Shown: positions 58,084 to 64,000 of the stretch, one piece after another
Layout of the letters: each line of letters starts with the position of its first letter
Position numbering within the stretch: the stretch's first letter is position 1
Assembly (NCBI RefSeq): GCF_000717655.1
Contig: NZ_JNZY01000041.1
Location: forward strand, 1 to 64,000
From: Streptomyces katrae
GTDB taxonomy: Bacteria > Actinomycetota > Actinomycetes > Streptomycetales > Streptomycetaceae
Direction: 5' to 3'
Length of the DNA stretch: 64,000 nt
Notes under the pieces: generated by a model
Database searches by the model: none
What the model saw: the letters and a program-made list of their open reading frames with translations, nothing else
Told to the model about the DNA's origin: nothing
Program-made: the position numbers and the translations under genes

Positions 58084-58428
58084 GTGACCGGCCCGGTGTT
58101 CCAGGTCAGCACTGCAATCGACGCCAACGTGGCCGGCCTGCGGCTCGTCGGCGCGCTGGACCTGGACGGTACCGCGCAGTTGCTCGCCGCCGTCGCCGAC
58201 TGCTTCGCGCGGCGGCCTGACCGTATCGTGCTCGACCTGTGGGGCCTGCGCTTCTGTGACTGTGCGGGGCTCAACGTGCTGCTTGAGGCCAAGGCCACAG
58301 CGGATAAGATCGGCACCGAGCTGCGCGTGGAGGGCGCCCGCACGCAGGTCGCCCGACTGTTCGCTCTCACTGGCGTCGACGAGCTGTTCGCCAGCGGCGT
58401 GCCGCGTCTACCACGGAGGACCCTGTGA
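58084..58428 (+). CDS. STAS-domain anti-sigma antagonist with alanine at the phospho-site
   Basis: 114 aa. Typical STAS fold: FQVSTAIDANVAGLRLVGAL, RIVLDLWGLRFCDCAGLN, VLLEAKATADKIGTELRV. The family site is D-S/C-S-G, with the second serine phosphorylated by RsbW-like kinases. Here it reads DCAG (Ala61), so this copy should not be phosphorylated there. It would then be permanently able to bind its kinase or another partner. First gene of a four-gene operon; the start is GTG 58084 and its stop overlaps the next start. Confidence 0.88.
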   Translation: MTGPVFQVSTAIDANVAGLRLVGALDLDGTAQLLAAVADCFARRPDRIVLDLWGLRFCDCAGLNVLLEAKATADKIGTELRVEGARTQVARLFALTGVDELFASGVPRLPRRTL

Positions 58429-59111
58429 TGCCTTCGACACCGCGGACCACGGCGGATACCGTGCCGTGCACCGTCGGGGGACGCATCACCATCCTGCTCG
58501 TCGAAGACCACGACATGGTGGCCGAGGCGATCCGGCTCGCCCTGGACCGCACCGACGACCTGGAGGTGGTCGGCCGTAGCCTGTGCGTGAAGGACGCGCT
58601 GGCCGATGCGGCCCGGCTGCGTCCCGCCGTGGTGGTGCTGGACCGGCGACTGCCCGACGGCGACGGCATCGCCGCCATCACCGCGCTCAAGGCCGCCGCA
58701 CCCGGCACCCGGGTGCTGGTGCTGACCGGCGAAGGGACCCCGGCGGTGGCCGCCCACGTCGCCGAGGCCGGTGGCTCGGGACTCATCCTCAAGGTCGGCA
58801 ACCTACGCGAGCTGCAGGACGGCGTACGCCTGGTGGCGGCGGGTGAAGTGGCCTTCAGCAAGGGACTGCTCAGCGGAGCGCTGGACCGGCTGGCCGGCCG
58901 GACCGTCGGCTTGGGCGCGACCCTCACCCCGCGCGAGCGCGAGACGCTCTGCCTGCTCGGCGACGGCCTGGGCACACCCGAGATCGGTCAGCGGCTGGGC
59001 GTCGCCCTCAACACCGCCAGGAACCACGTCCAGCGGGTCCTGGAGAAGCTCGGCGCCCGCTCCCAACTGGAGGCGGTCGCCGTGGCACGCCGTGAGGGCA
59101 TTCTCCGATGA
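58425..59111 (+). CDS. NarL/LuxR-type response regulator
   Basis: 228 aa. Receiver: ITILLVEDHDMVAEAIRLAL, phospho-Asp73 in VVVLDRRLPDGDG, VLVLTGEGT, lysine in LILKVGNLREL. LuxR HTH: LTPRERETLCLLGDGLGTPE and IGQRLGVALNTARNHVQRVL. GTGA overlap with the STAS gene, ATGA overlap with the kinase. The receiver lysine position is followed by an unusual GG insertion (GGSGL), which may be of no effect. Confidence 0.93.
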   Translation: MMPSTPRTTADTVPCTVGGRITILLVEDHDMVAEAIRLALDRTDDLEVVGRSLCVKDALADAARLRPAVVVLDRRLPDGDGIAAITALKAAAPGTRVLVLTGEGTPAVAAHVAEAGGSGLILKVGNLRELQDGVRLVAAGEVAFSKGLLSGALDRLAGRTVGLGATLTPRERETLCLLGDGLGTPEIGQRLGVALNTARNHVQRVLEKLGARSQLEAVAVARREGILR

Positions 59112-60250
59112 CCGGTGACGGCCGCGCCGAACGAAGCGGCGCCCTCGCTCCGACCGAGACGGCGTTCACCCTGCTGGTCACGAGCGTCCTCGACTACGGC
59201 ATCTTCATGCTCGACCCCGAAGGCCACGTATCCAGCTGGAACGCCGGCGCGGAGCGGATCAAGGGTTTCCGTGCCGCAGACATCATCGGCAAACACTTCT
59301 CGGTCTTCTACCCGCCCGAGGACATCGCTGCCCGCAAGCCCCACAAGGAGCTTGAAACGGCCATCGCCGACGGCCGGCTGGAGGACGAGGGCTGGCGCAT
59401 CCGCAAGGACGGCTCCCGCTTCTGGGCCAACGTGGTGATCACCCCTCTCTTCGACGAGTCCGGGGAGCTGCGCGGCTTCGGCAAGGTCACGCGGGACATG
59501 ACCGAGCGCCGCGCCGCCGAGCAGGCGCTCACCGAACGCCGCCGCCTGTTCACCCACCTCGTCCATGCGCAGGAGTTGGAACGCCGTCGCATCGCCTGGG
59601 ACGTGCACGACGACTCCATCCAGGCCATGGTCGCCGTCGGCATGCGCCTCCAGCTCCTCGCCGACCAGGCCGGCGAGCCCTACGCGCGTGAACTCTCCCT
59701 GCTGGACGCGTCGGTGCGCGAGGCGGTGAGCCGCCTGCGCAACCTCACCTTCCGGCTCCAGCCGCCCGGCATCGACCGGCACGGCTTGATCGAGTCGCTC
59801 TCCCAGCACCTCAACGACGTGGTGGCCGGAAGCTGGGGTCTTGAGCCGACCCTGGAACACGATCTGGAAAAGGAACCGGCCCCCGAGACCGCGATCACCA
59901 TCTTCCGTATCGTGCAGGAGGCGCTGCTGAACGTACGCAAACATGCCCGAGCGCGAACCGTACGGGTCAGCGTCACCACCGAGAACCAGGGCCTGAAGGT
60001 CCAAGTGGCCGACGACGGCACCGGCCACGCGGCGGGCGCCCACAGGCTGCAGGAGCATTTCGGGCTGATGGAGATGCGGGAGCGGGCCGAGACCGCCGGG
60101 GGCTGGTGGACACTGCGCAGCGAGCCCGGTACCGGCACGACCGTGGAGTTCTGGGTGCCCGACCTGCCGACGGGCGAGCTGGACGAAGCGCTGCCCGGTG
60201 CACCCGTCAGGAGCTTCGACTCCCTGATCGCCCCCCAGGGGCCGTCATGA
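59108..60250 (+). CDS. PAS-containing NarX-type histidine kinase
   Basis: 380 aa, no membrane helices. PAS domain about 20-135 (DYGIFMLDPEGHVSSWNAGA ... RKDGSRFWANVVITPLFD). Then a HisKA_3 dimerisation helix with His167 in RRRIAWDVHDDSIQAM, and HATPase: RIVQEALLNVRKHARARTVR, VADDGTGH, HFGLMEMRERAE, GTGTTVEFW. It senses something cytoplasmic through its PAS domain and should phosphorylate the LuxR regulator upstream and possibly the lone receiver downstream. Confidence 0.93.
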   Translation: MTGDGRAERSGALAPTETAFTLLVTSVLDYGIFMLDPEGHVSSWNAGAERIKGFRAADIIGKHFSVFYPPEDIAARKPHKELETAIADGRLEDEGWRIRKDGSRFWANVVITPLFDESGELRGFGKVTRDMTERRAAEQALTERRRLFTHLVHAQELERRRIAWDVHDDSIQAMVAVGMRLQLLADQAGEPYARELSLLDASVREAVSRLRNLTFRLQPPGIDRHGLIESLSQHLNDVVAGSWGLEPTLEHDLEKEPAPETAITIFRIVQEALLNVRKHARARTVRVSVTTENQGLKVQVADDGTGHAAGAHRLQEHFGLMEMRERAETAGGWWTLRSEPGTGTTVEFWVPDLPTGELDEALPGAPVRSFDSLIAPQGPS

Positions 60251-60681
60251 TCCCGCCGGCCACGCCCGGCGGCCCATTGCGGGTGCTGCTCTGCGACGAC
60301 AACGACATGCTGCGCGCGGCGCTGGCAGAGGTCGTCGGGGCCCAGCCCGACCTCGCCCTGGCCGGCAGCGCGGCCAACGCCGACGAGGCGATCCGACTCG
60401 CCACCGCCCAAAGGCCGCACGTCGTGGTGCTCGACGTGCGCTTCCCCGGCGGCGGCCCGTACACCGCCGAACAGATCCTCCGCGCCGTCCCCGGCGTCCG
60501 CATCCTGGCGTTCTCCGCCTACGGTGACCAGGGCCCGCGCACCGAGATGGCTGCGGTCGGCGTCGCGGGATACCTCGTCAAGGGCATCACCAACGCCCGG
60601 CTGCTGGCCGAGATCCGGGCCCTGGGAGCCGAAGCCCTCAAAGACACTCACTCCGCGGCCGAAGGGGGAGCCGGCGCATGA
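60247..60681 (+). CDS. Stand-alone receiver domain protein
   Basis: 144 aa. LRVLLCDDNDMLRAALAEVV, Asp63 in VVVLDVRFPGGGP, ILAFSAYGDQG and Lys112 in AGYLVKGITNARL. The usual LuxR HTH is absent; the chain ends with a short tail. ATGA overlap with the kinase. With one kinase and two receivers in an operon, the lone receiver might compete for phosphate or act as a sink; inference. Confidence 0.9.
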   Translation: MIPPATPGGPLRVLLCDDNDMLRAALAEVVGAQPDLALAGSAANADEAIRLATAQRPHVVVLDVRFPGGGPYTAEQILRAVPGVRILAFSAYGDQGPRTEMAAVGVAGYLVKGITNARLLAEIRALGAEALKDTHSAAEGGAGA

Positions 60682-60875
60682 CGGCGGTGACGGCGGGCTG
60701 CGGGGAGGGCGGGTTGTGCTGACGCGGACACCCCGCCCGGGTGTGCGAGCGACGGGGCGTCCGCGTGGGAGCAGAGCGTCATTTGCGCAAGTCGTCGAAG
60801 AACCTCGGGGACATCCTCGGCAGCCCACTCACGCAGGGCGGCTTCCGGCTCGACGCTGAATGAGGGCGGCCGAGG

Positions 60876-61022
60876 TCAGCGCCTGCCTCGAAGGCGCCTG
60901 AACATTCCGCGGGCTTGTTCGCGCTTGCGCGGGTCGGAAGCCGCACGCCGCACCGAAGCGATCGTCCGCTGACCCTGCGGGCTGCGACTGAACTGCTTGA
61001 TCTTTGCGAATAGTCCGGACAT
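60876..61022 (-). CDS. Small basic protein, conserved-looking
   Basis: 48 aa: MSGLFAKIKQFSRSPQGQRT and then a basic helical part (RKREQARGMFRRLRGRR). GGGAGGGC lies before ATG 61022. Such short basic helical proteins are common in Streptomyces with no known function; nucleic acid binding is possible. Confidence 0.65.
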   Translation of the reverse strand: MSGLFAKIKQFSRSPQGQRTIASVRRAASDPRKREQARGMFRRLRGRR

Positions 61023-61691
61023 AAGCCCTCCCGGTGTGGCCCAGCGTGACGCTACGTCGTGTGCCCCGGGGCTCTTTCTCCAAACTGCGCGGTGCCCGCC
61101 CCGCACGGCAGACGGCCCGGCCGCATCCCTGAACGGAAGGGCGGAGCGGGCGCCCCGGGAAACCGGCCATGGTGACGCATCGGCAGGTCACGGATGTGGA
61201 CGGCGCCCTCCGCTGCAGCAGGGGGTTGGCCCGGCCGGTCACGGACGGGGCCGCGTCCGCAGGCGCTGAATGCCCCCGGGCGCCGCCGGCACCCCCCAGT
61301 GCCCTGCCTTCGTCCGGGGGATCGCATCGGCGCGCACTGGCTCGCCTCGGGCTGGGGGCCTCGGGGGTACCCGGGTGAGTACCGGTACCGGTACCCCGTT
61401 CTGGGACGGCCCTTGATCACCCATGTCTCCGGCATGCGCCGATTTGGTATAGATGTCCTGTCTTTCATGTATTTCTTGACGTGCGTAGGTCGTGGGCTGA
61501 AGATGCTGGTGGGAAGCAGTGGCCGGCCCCAGAACGTGTGGGAGGCAATGATGACCGCGGCCTTGAACGGCAGCCGGCCGCCGCGCCTTGCTGGTCACCG
61601 CCGCCGGCCGTCCCGTCGAGCGCCTCCTCCACCTCACCGCCACGCGCTCCCTGTTCACCTGACCGTGTCCGGCGGAAAGCAAGTGATCTCC
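61023..61691. other. Long region with one supported promoter
   Basis: About 670 bases between the small basic protein and the third DUF5133 gene. It contains the promoter-like element at 61476-61504 (listed) and a CCGGTA tandem near 61383. No gene supported. If that promoter is used, the DUF5133 gene has a leader of roughly 180 bases. Confidence 0.45.
61476..61504 (+). promoter_or_regulatory. Vegetative-type promoter upstream of the third DUF5133 gene
   Basis: TTGACG at 61476-61481, a 17-base spacer, and GAAGAT at 61499-61504. This is the best -35/-10 pair in the window against the HrdB consensus (TTGAC-N17-TAGAPuT). It lies in a locally A/T-richer stretch. Alternatives upstream have poor spacing. 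Confidence 0.5.
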
Positions 61692-62210
61692 ATGACCGCG
61701 TCCATCCCTCTCACGGGGCCCGAATCCAGTCGCCGTCACACCCCTGCAACCCCCGGCTCCGCAGTGCGCGACTACCAGGCAGTCCCGTGGGCGGTGGGCA
61801 CGCTGATGGCGACGACCCCGGCCACGGCCCACGGGGCCGAGTGCATCCTGTCCACCGCGGCCGCCCAGGCCGGCCTGCCCGAGGCCGTCCTGGCCGCCGC
61901 GATGCGTGAAGCCCTCCGCGGCGCACCGGTACCCGCTCGCGCCGAGCGGGCCCTGCGCGAGGCCGCCCAGGCCGCCCGCATCCAGACCACCGGATTCCCG
62001 GCCTCCGGCCCCTACCTGCTCCCGCTGCGGACAGACGCCGAGAAGACTCTGGGTCGCTTCTTCGAAGCCCGCCTGCGTCTGACCGCAGCCCCCGCCGACC
62101 CGGACGCCCGCCGCGCCTTCGAGGACGTCCTGTTCACCCTGTGCGTCCTCATGGGGCGGCCCTCAGCCCCCCAGGCGCTGCACGAGGCCATTCAGTACAC
62201 CGAGAGCTGA
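61692..62210 (+). CDS. ANTAR-like / DUF5133 domain protein (second copy of the two-part form)
   Basis: 172 aa. AVPWAVGTLMATTPATAHGA corresponds to the ANTAR-like block of the gene at 4825; FEDVLFTLCVLMGRPSAPQA to the DUF5133 end. The two proteins are clear paralogues over about 120 residues. ATG 61692 is my choice, GTG 61683 is possible; the ribosome site is weak for both. Single gene. RNA binding not shown. Confidence 0.75.
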   Translation: MTASIPLTGPESSRRHTPATPGSAVRDYQAVPWAVGTLMATTPATAHGAECILSTAAAQAGLPEAVLAAAMREALRGAPVPARAERALREAAQAARIQTTGFPASGPYLLPLRTDAEKTLGRFFEARLRLTAAPADPDARRAFEDVLFTLCVLMGRPSAPQALHEAIQYTES

Positions 62211-62549
62211 CGCCGCGATCCCAAGGTTGCCGGCAGGGGCGCCGCCCGGCACCGAACAGGAGAGGCGGGCGGTCGTTCATGAACGCCCGGATTCAGGACC
62301 CGCGCCCGAAGCTGCTTCCCGATGAGGGGGCGGCCGTGGACGAGCACGGCCGACCGCCGGAGTCCCGCGCGGGACCGCTGAATGAGGTGACCGGAGACGG
62401 GAAGGCGCAGGGCGGGTGCCGCACCACCGCGCTACGAGCCGAGGAGGGTTGTCACGCTCGTGGTTCCAGCCCCGAGCGGGAACGAACATGTCGTCCGCGC
62501 GCTCTCGGCACCTGCAACGGCTGGGCGTGCGTGATGAAAGGGGTCTGCT
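62211..62549. other. Region upstream of the PRC-barrel gene
   Basis: 339 bases. An ATG at 62278 opens a frame that runs past the PRC-barrel start in another phase, but it has no domain likeness. I see no confident promoter or RNA. Confidence 0.4.
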
Positions 62550-62903
62550 GTGACCGAGTTCGACATCTGGGGCTACCGTCCGGGCACGGGCTACCAGCCC
62601 GGCGCCGACATCGTCGGCTACAAGGTCGAGGCCACGGACGGCAGCATCGGCAAGATCAGCAAGCATTCCGAGGAGGTCGGCTCCTCCTACGTCGTCGTGG
62701 ACACCGGGGTATGGATCTTCGGCAAGCACGTGCTGCTGCCCGCCGGGACGATCAAGATGATCGACATGATGGAGGAAAAGGTCTACGTCGACCGGACCAA
62801 GGACCAGATCAAGGACGCGCCCGAGTTCGACGAATCCAAGCACGGCGGCGAACCGTCCTACCTGGAGCAGTTCGCCCGCTACTACAACCAACCGCACATG
62901 TAG
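62550..62903 (+). CDS. PRC-barrel domain protein
   Basis: 117 aa. The PRC-barrel shows DIVGYKVEATDGSIGKISKH, YVVVDTGVWIFGKHVLLPAG and VYVDRTKDQIKDAPEFDE. The C-terminus is Tyr/His-rich (QFARYYNQPHM). PRC-barrel proteins act in photosynthetic complexes and RNA maturation (RimM), and many bacterial stress proteins carry the domain alone. GAAAGGGG precedes GTG 62550. Function unknown. Confidence 0.87.
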   Translation: MTEFDIWGYRPGTGYQPGADIVGYKVEATDGSIGKISKHSEEVGSSYVVVDTGVWIFGKHVLLPAGTIKMIDMMEEKVYVDRTKDQIKDAPEFDESKHGGEPSYLEQFARYYNQPHM

Positions 62904-63115
62904 CACGGGCACGCGTGGCGCGGGGTCCCGCGCCGTGCGCGCGGTGCACTGGCGGGGTCACGGCTCCGCCGGTGTGCCGTGGCCGGTGACGGATGCACGC
63001 CGTCCGCGGACCAGTGCCCCGGCTCGGCCGTCGCCGCCAGCCCGGGCGAACATGTCGTCGGCGGCCCGGCCAACTACCCGGGCCTGTTGCCTGTACCCGC
63101 AGCGTCCCAGTACGG

Positions 63116-63155
63116 CGGAAGGGCCCGGATCTTGTTAAGGATCCGGGCCCTTCCG
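63116..63155. terminator. Perfect bidirectional terminator after the initiator tRNA
   Basis: 16-bp perfect stem (CGGAAGGGCCCGGATC and complement) with an 8-base loop TTGTTAAG. It starts 7 bases past the 3' end of the minus-strand tRNA. The strongest terminator of the window. Confidence 0.88.
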
Positions 63156-63161
63156 GTGTAG

Positions 63162-63235
63162 TAGCGGGGACAGGATTTGAACCTGCGACCTCTGGGTTAT
63201 GAGCCCAGCGAGCTACCGAGCTGCTCCACCCCGCG
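63162..63235 (-). tRNA. Initiator tRNA-fMet (CAT anticodon)
   Basis: 74 nt cloverleaf on the minus strand, beginning CGCGGGGTGGAGCAGCTCGG. Anticodon loop CTCATAA (CAT anticodon), flanked by the three consecutive G-C pairs CTGGG/CCCAG that mark initiator tRNAs. Position 1 is C and position 72 is U, the unpaired end required for formylation and known from actinobacterial initiators. T loop GTTCAAATC. CCA is not encoded: the next bases are CTA. Confidence 0.95.
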
Positions 63236-63637
63236 TCGGTGAACACCATCCTACGGCACCGCCCGGCCGCCGTTCGACCGGCTTTCGCGCGCGGTAGTCG
63301 GGCCCGCTGACCGGCCTGGCGAGGAGTCGTGCATTCCTGCTCCCCAAGTCAGTGTGGTCATCGCGGCCCGGGACACCGCCGGCACGTCCGGCGCCCAGCT
63401 GGGTGCGCTGGCTGGTCAGAGCTTTGACGGCCGGTGCGAGGCGATCGCCGTGGACAGCGGCTCGCGCCACGCCACCGTCGAGCTGGCGGAAGGTGACCAA
63501 GTAGTCGTGGCGGCCGCGCGGCGGACCGCGCCGACGCCCCGTACACAGGCGTCGCATCGGGTGGCTTGCTCGGGCCGGGGGACCGACCCGCAAGCCGTAC
63601 GCCGATGCCGATCGCTGTCCGCGCACCACCAGCCCGT
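63236..63637. other. Region between initiator tRNA and the STAS gene
   Basis: About 400 bases. A plus-strand frame from 63354 is open but has no family likeness. It should hold the tRNA promoter; I see no confident element. Confidence 0.4.
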
Positions 63638-64000
63638 CTATCGGGGGAGTCCGTCCGAGCATCCCCTCGGAGGGTGGACGCTTGCCGGCGGGTCCTGATC
63701 AAGGGGGAAGAGGGGTAGGGCTCCTGTCAGCTCAAGGAGGCGCTGGAGCTGGGAGTTGGGGGCGGCGAGGCGGATCACGGTGCCGGTCTCCTGCGCTGCC
63801 CGTCGCGCTGTGAGGAGTGCGTTGAGTCCCGACGAGTCGCAGAACGTGAGGAGGCTGCAGTCGACCGCCACGGGCCTGGTGGGGGAGGCGTGGGTGAGTG
63901 CTTCGGTGAGGGCGAGCTGCAGGGCGGGTGCTGTCTCGATGTCGATCTCGCCGGTGGGCCGGACCGTGACCGTGCGGTCCTGGACCTCTACGGCGACGCC
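63638..64000 (-). CDS. STAS-domain anti-sigma antagonist, cut by the window edge
   Basis: At least 120 aa; the 5' end lies beyond the window. VTVRPTGEIDIETAPALQLA, then VAVDCSLLTFCDSSGLNALL with the full DSSG phospho-site, then QLQRLLELTGALPLFPLDQD. In contrast to the STAS protein at 58084 this one keeps the serine and should be a normal phosphorylatable switch. No partner kinase is adjacent within the window. Confidence 0.88.
   Translation of the reverse strand, partial: GVAVEVQDRTVTVRPTGEIDIETAPALQLALTEALTHASPTRPVAVDCSLLTFCDSSGLNALLTARRAAQETGTVIRLAAPNSQLQRLLELTGALPLFPLDQDPPASVHPPRGCSDGLPR

Noticed and set aside
60678..60722. 14-codon ORF overlapping the end of the lone receiver gene
   Set aside because: ATGA overlap alone is weak evidence; the peptide is Gly/Ala-rich and ends at once.
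63116..63235. Initiator tRNA as an integration site for a mobile element
   Set aside because: No integrase, excisionase or duplicated tRNA 3' end is visible within the window.

Overview
The window reads as chromosomal DNA of a Streptomyces or very close actinomycete. G+C is very high, with G or C in almost every third codon position. GTG starts and GGAGG-type ribosome sites are common. The families are typical of the genus: DUF5133, DUF6247, SpoIIE/PAS/GAF phosphatases, RsbW-like ATPases, an S8 protease beside its own HTH regulator, and an initiator tRNA with the actinobacterial C1/U72 mismatch. I see no phage, integrase, insertion sequence or CRISPR array. It looks like accessory-rich chromosome arm carrying several decaying genes.

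Layout. 0.1-9.1 kb: a stand-alone MurE-type ligase, a molybdopterin oxidoreductase that has lost its [4Fe-4S] cysteines, an ANTAR-like/DUF5133 protein, a dead formaldehyde dehydrogenase fragment, a DoxX-like membrane protein, a transmembrane Ser/Thr kinase and a Tat-type amidase. 9.4-14.4 kb: a three-gene xanthine dehydrogenase operon (xdhABC type, minus strand) preceded by a 25-codon ORF. 14.7-22.3 kb: a 1243-aa secreted subtilase, its HTH neighbour, and a PAS-PAS-GAF-PP2C-ATPase protein. 22.4-28.4 kb: a membrane-anchored Mrr-like nuclease, an MscS channel, an FMN glutamate-synthase-like protein and a PoxB-like enzyme. 28.7-29.4 kb: a ribosome-inactivating-protein (ricin A-like) gene that appears to be translationally coupled to a short upstream ORF containing a TTA codon. 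29.9-33.8 kb: a second molybdenum hydroxylase operon of the PaoABC type. 33.8-42.5 kb: single metabolic genes, a tautomerase, a DUF6247/RelE-like pair, two pseudogenes and a penicillin-binding-like serine hydrolase. 43-46.2 kb: an amino acid/amine permease with a Tat-exported flavin amine oxidase. 46.6-53.2 kb: DUF5133, a PGM1-like ATP-grasp ligase coupled to a 40-codon ORF, a frameshifted DUF3618 gene, a PLP decarboxylase, an M20 amidohydrolase and a GlsB/YeaQ protein. 53.4-60.7 kb: a dense signalling block (RsbU-like phosphatase, CHASE3 histidine kinase, HTH-receiver fusion, RsbW-like ATPase, then STAS, LuxR regulator, PAS kinase and lone receiver in one operon). 60.9-64 kb: small proteins, a third DUF5133 protein, a PRC-barrel protein, initiator tRNA with a perfect terminator, and a STAS gene cut by the window edge.

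Themes. Two molybdenum hydroxylase systems of different lineage plus a third molybdoenzyme lie within 32 kb. Partner-switching and stress signalling (one SpoIIE phosphatase-kinase fusion, one RsbU-like phosphatase, one RsbW-like ATPase, two STAS proteins) dominate the right half. One STAS protein has alanine in place of the phosphorylated serine. The best candidates for something new are the RIP gene with its TTA-containing upstream ORF, the ATP-grasp ligase with its coupled tiny ORF, the cluster-less molybdoenzyme and the STAS/LuxR/kinase/receiver operon. All functions are inferred by reading sequence; no database search was run.
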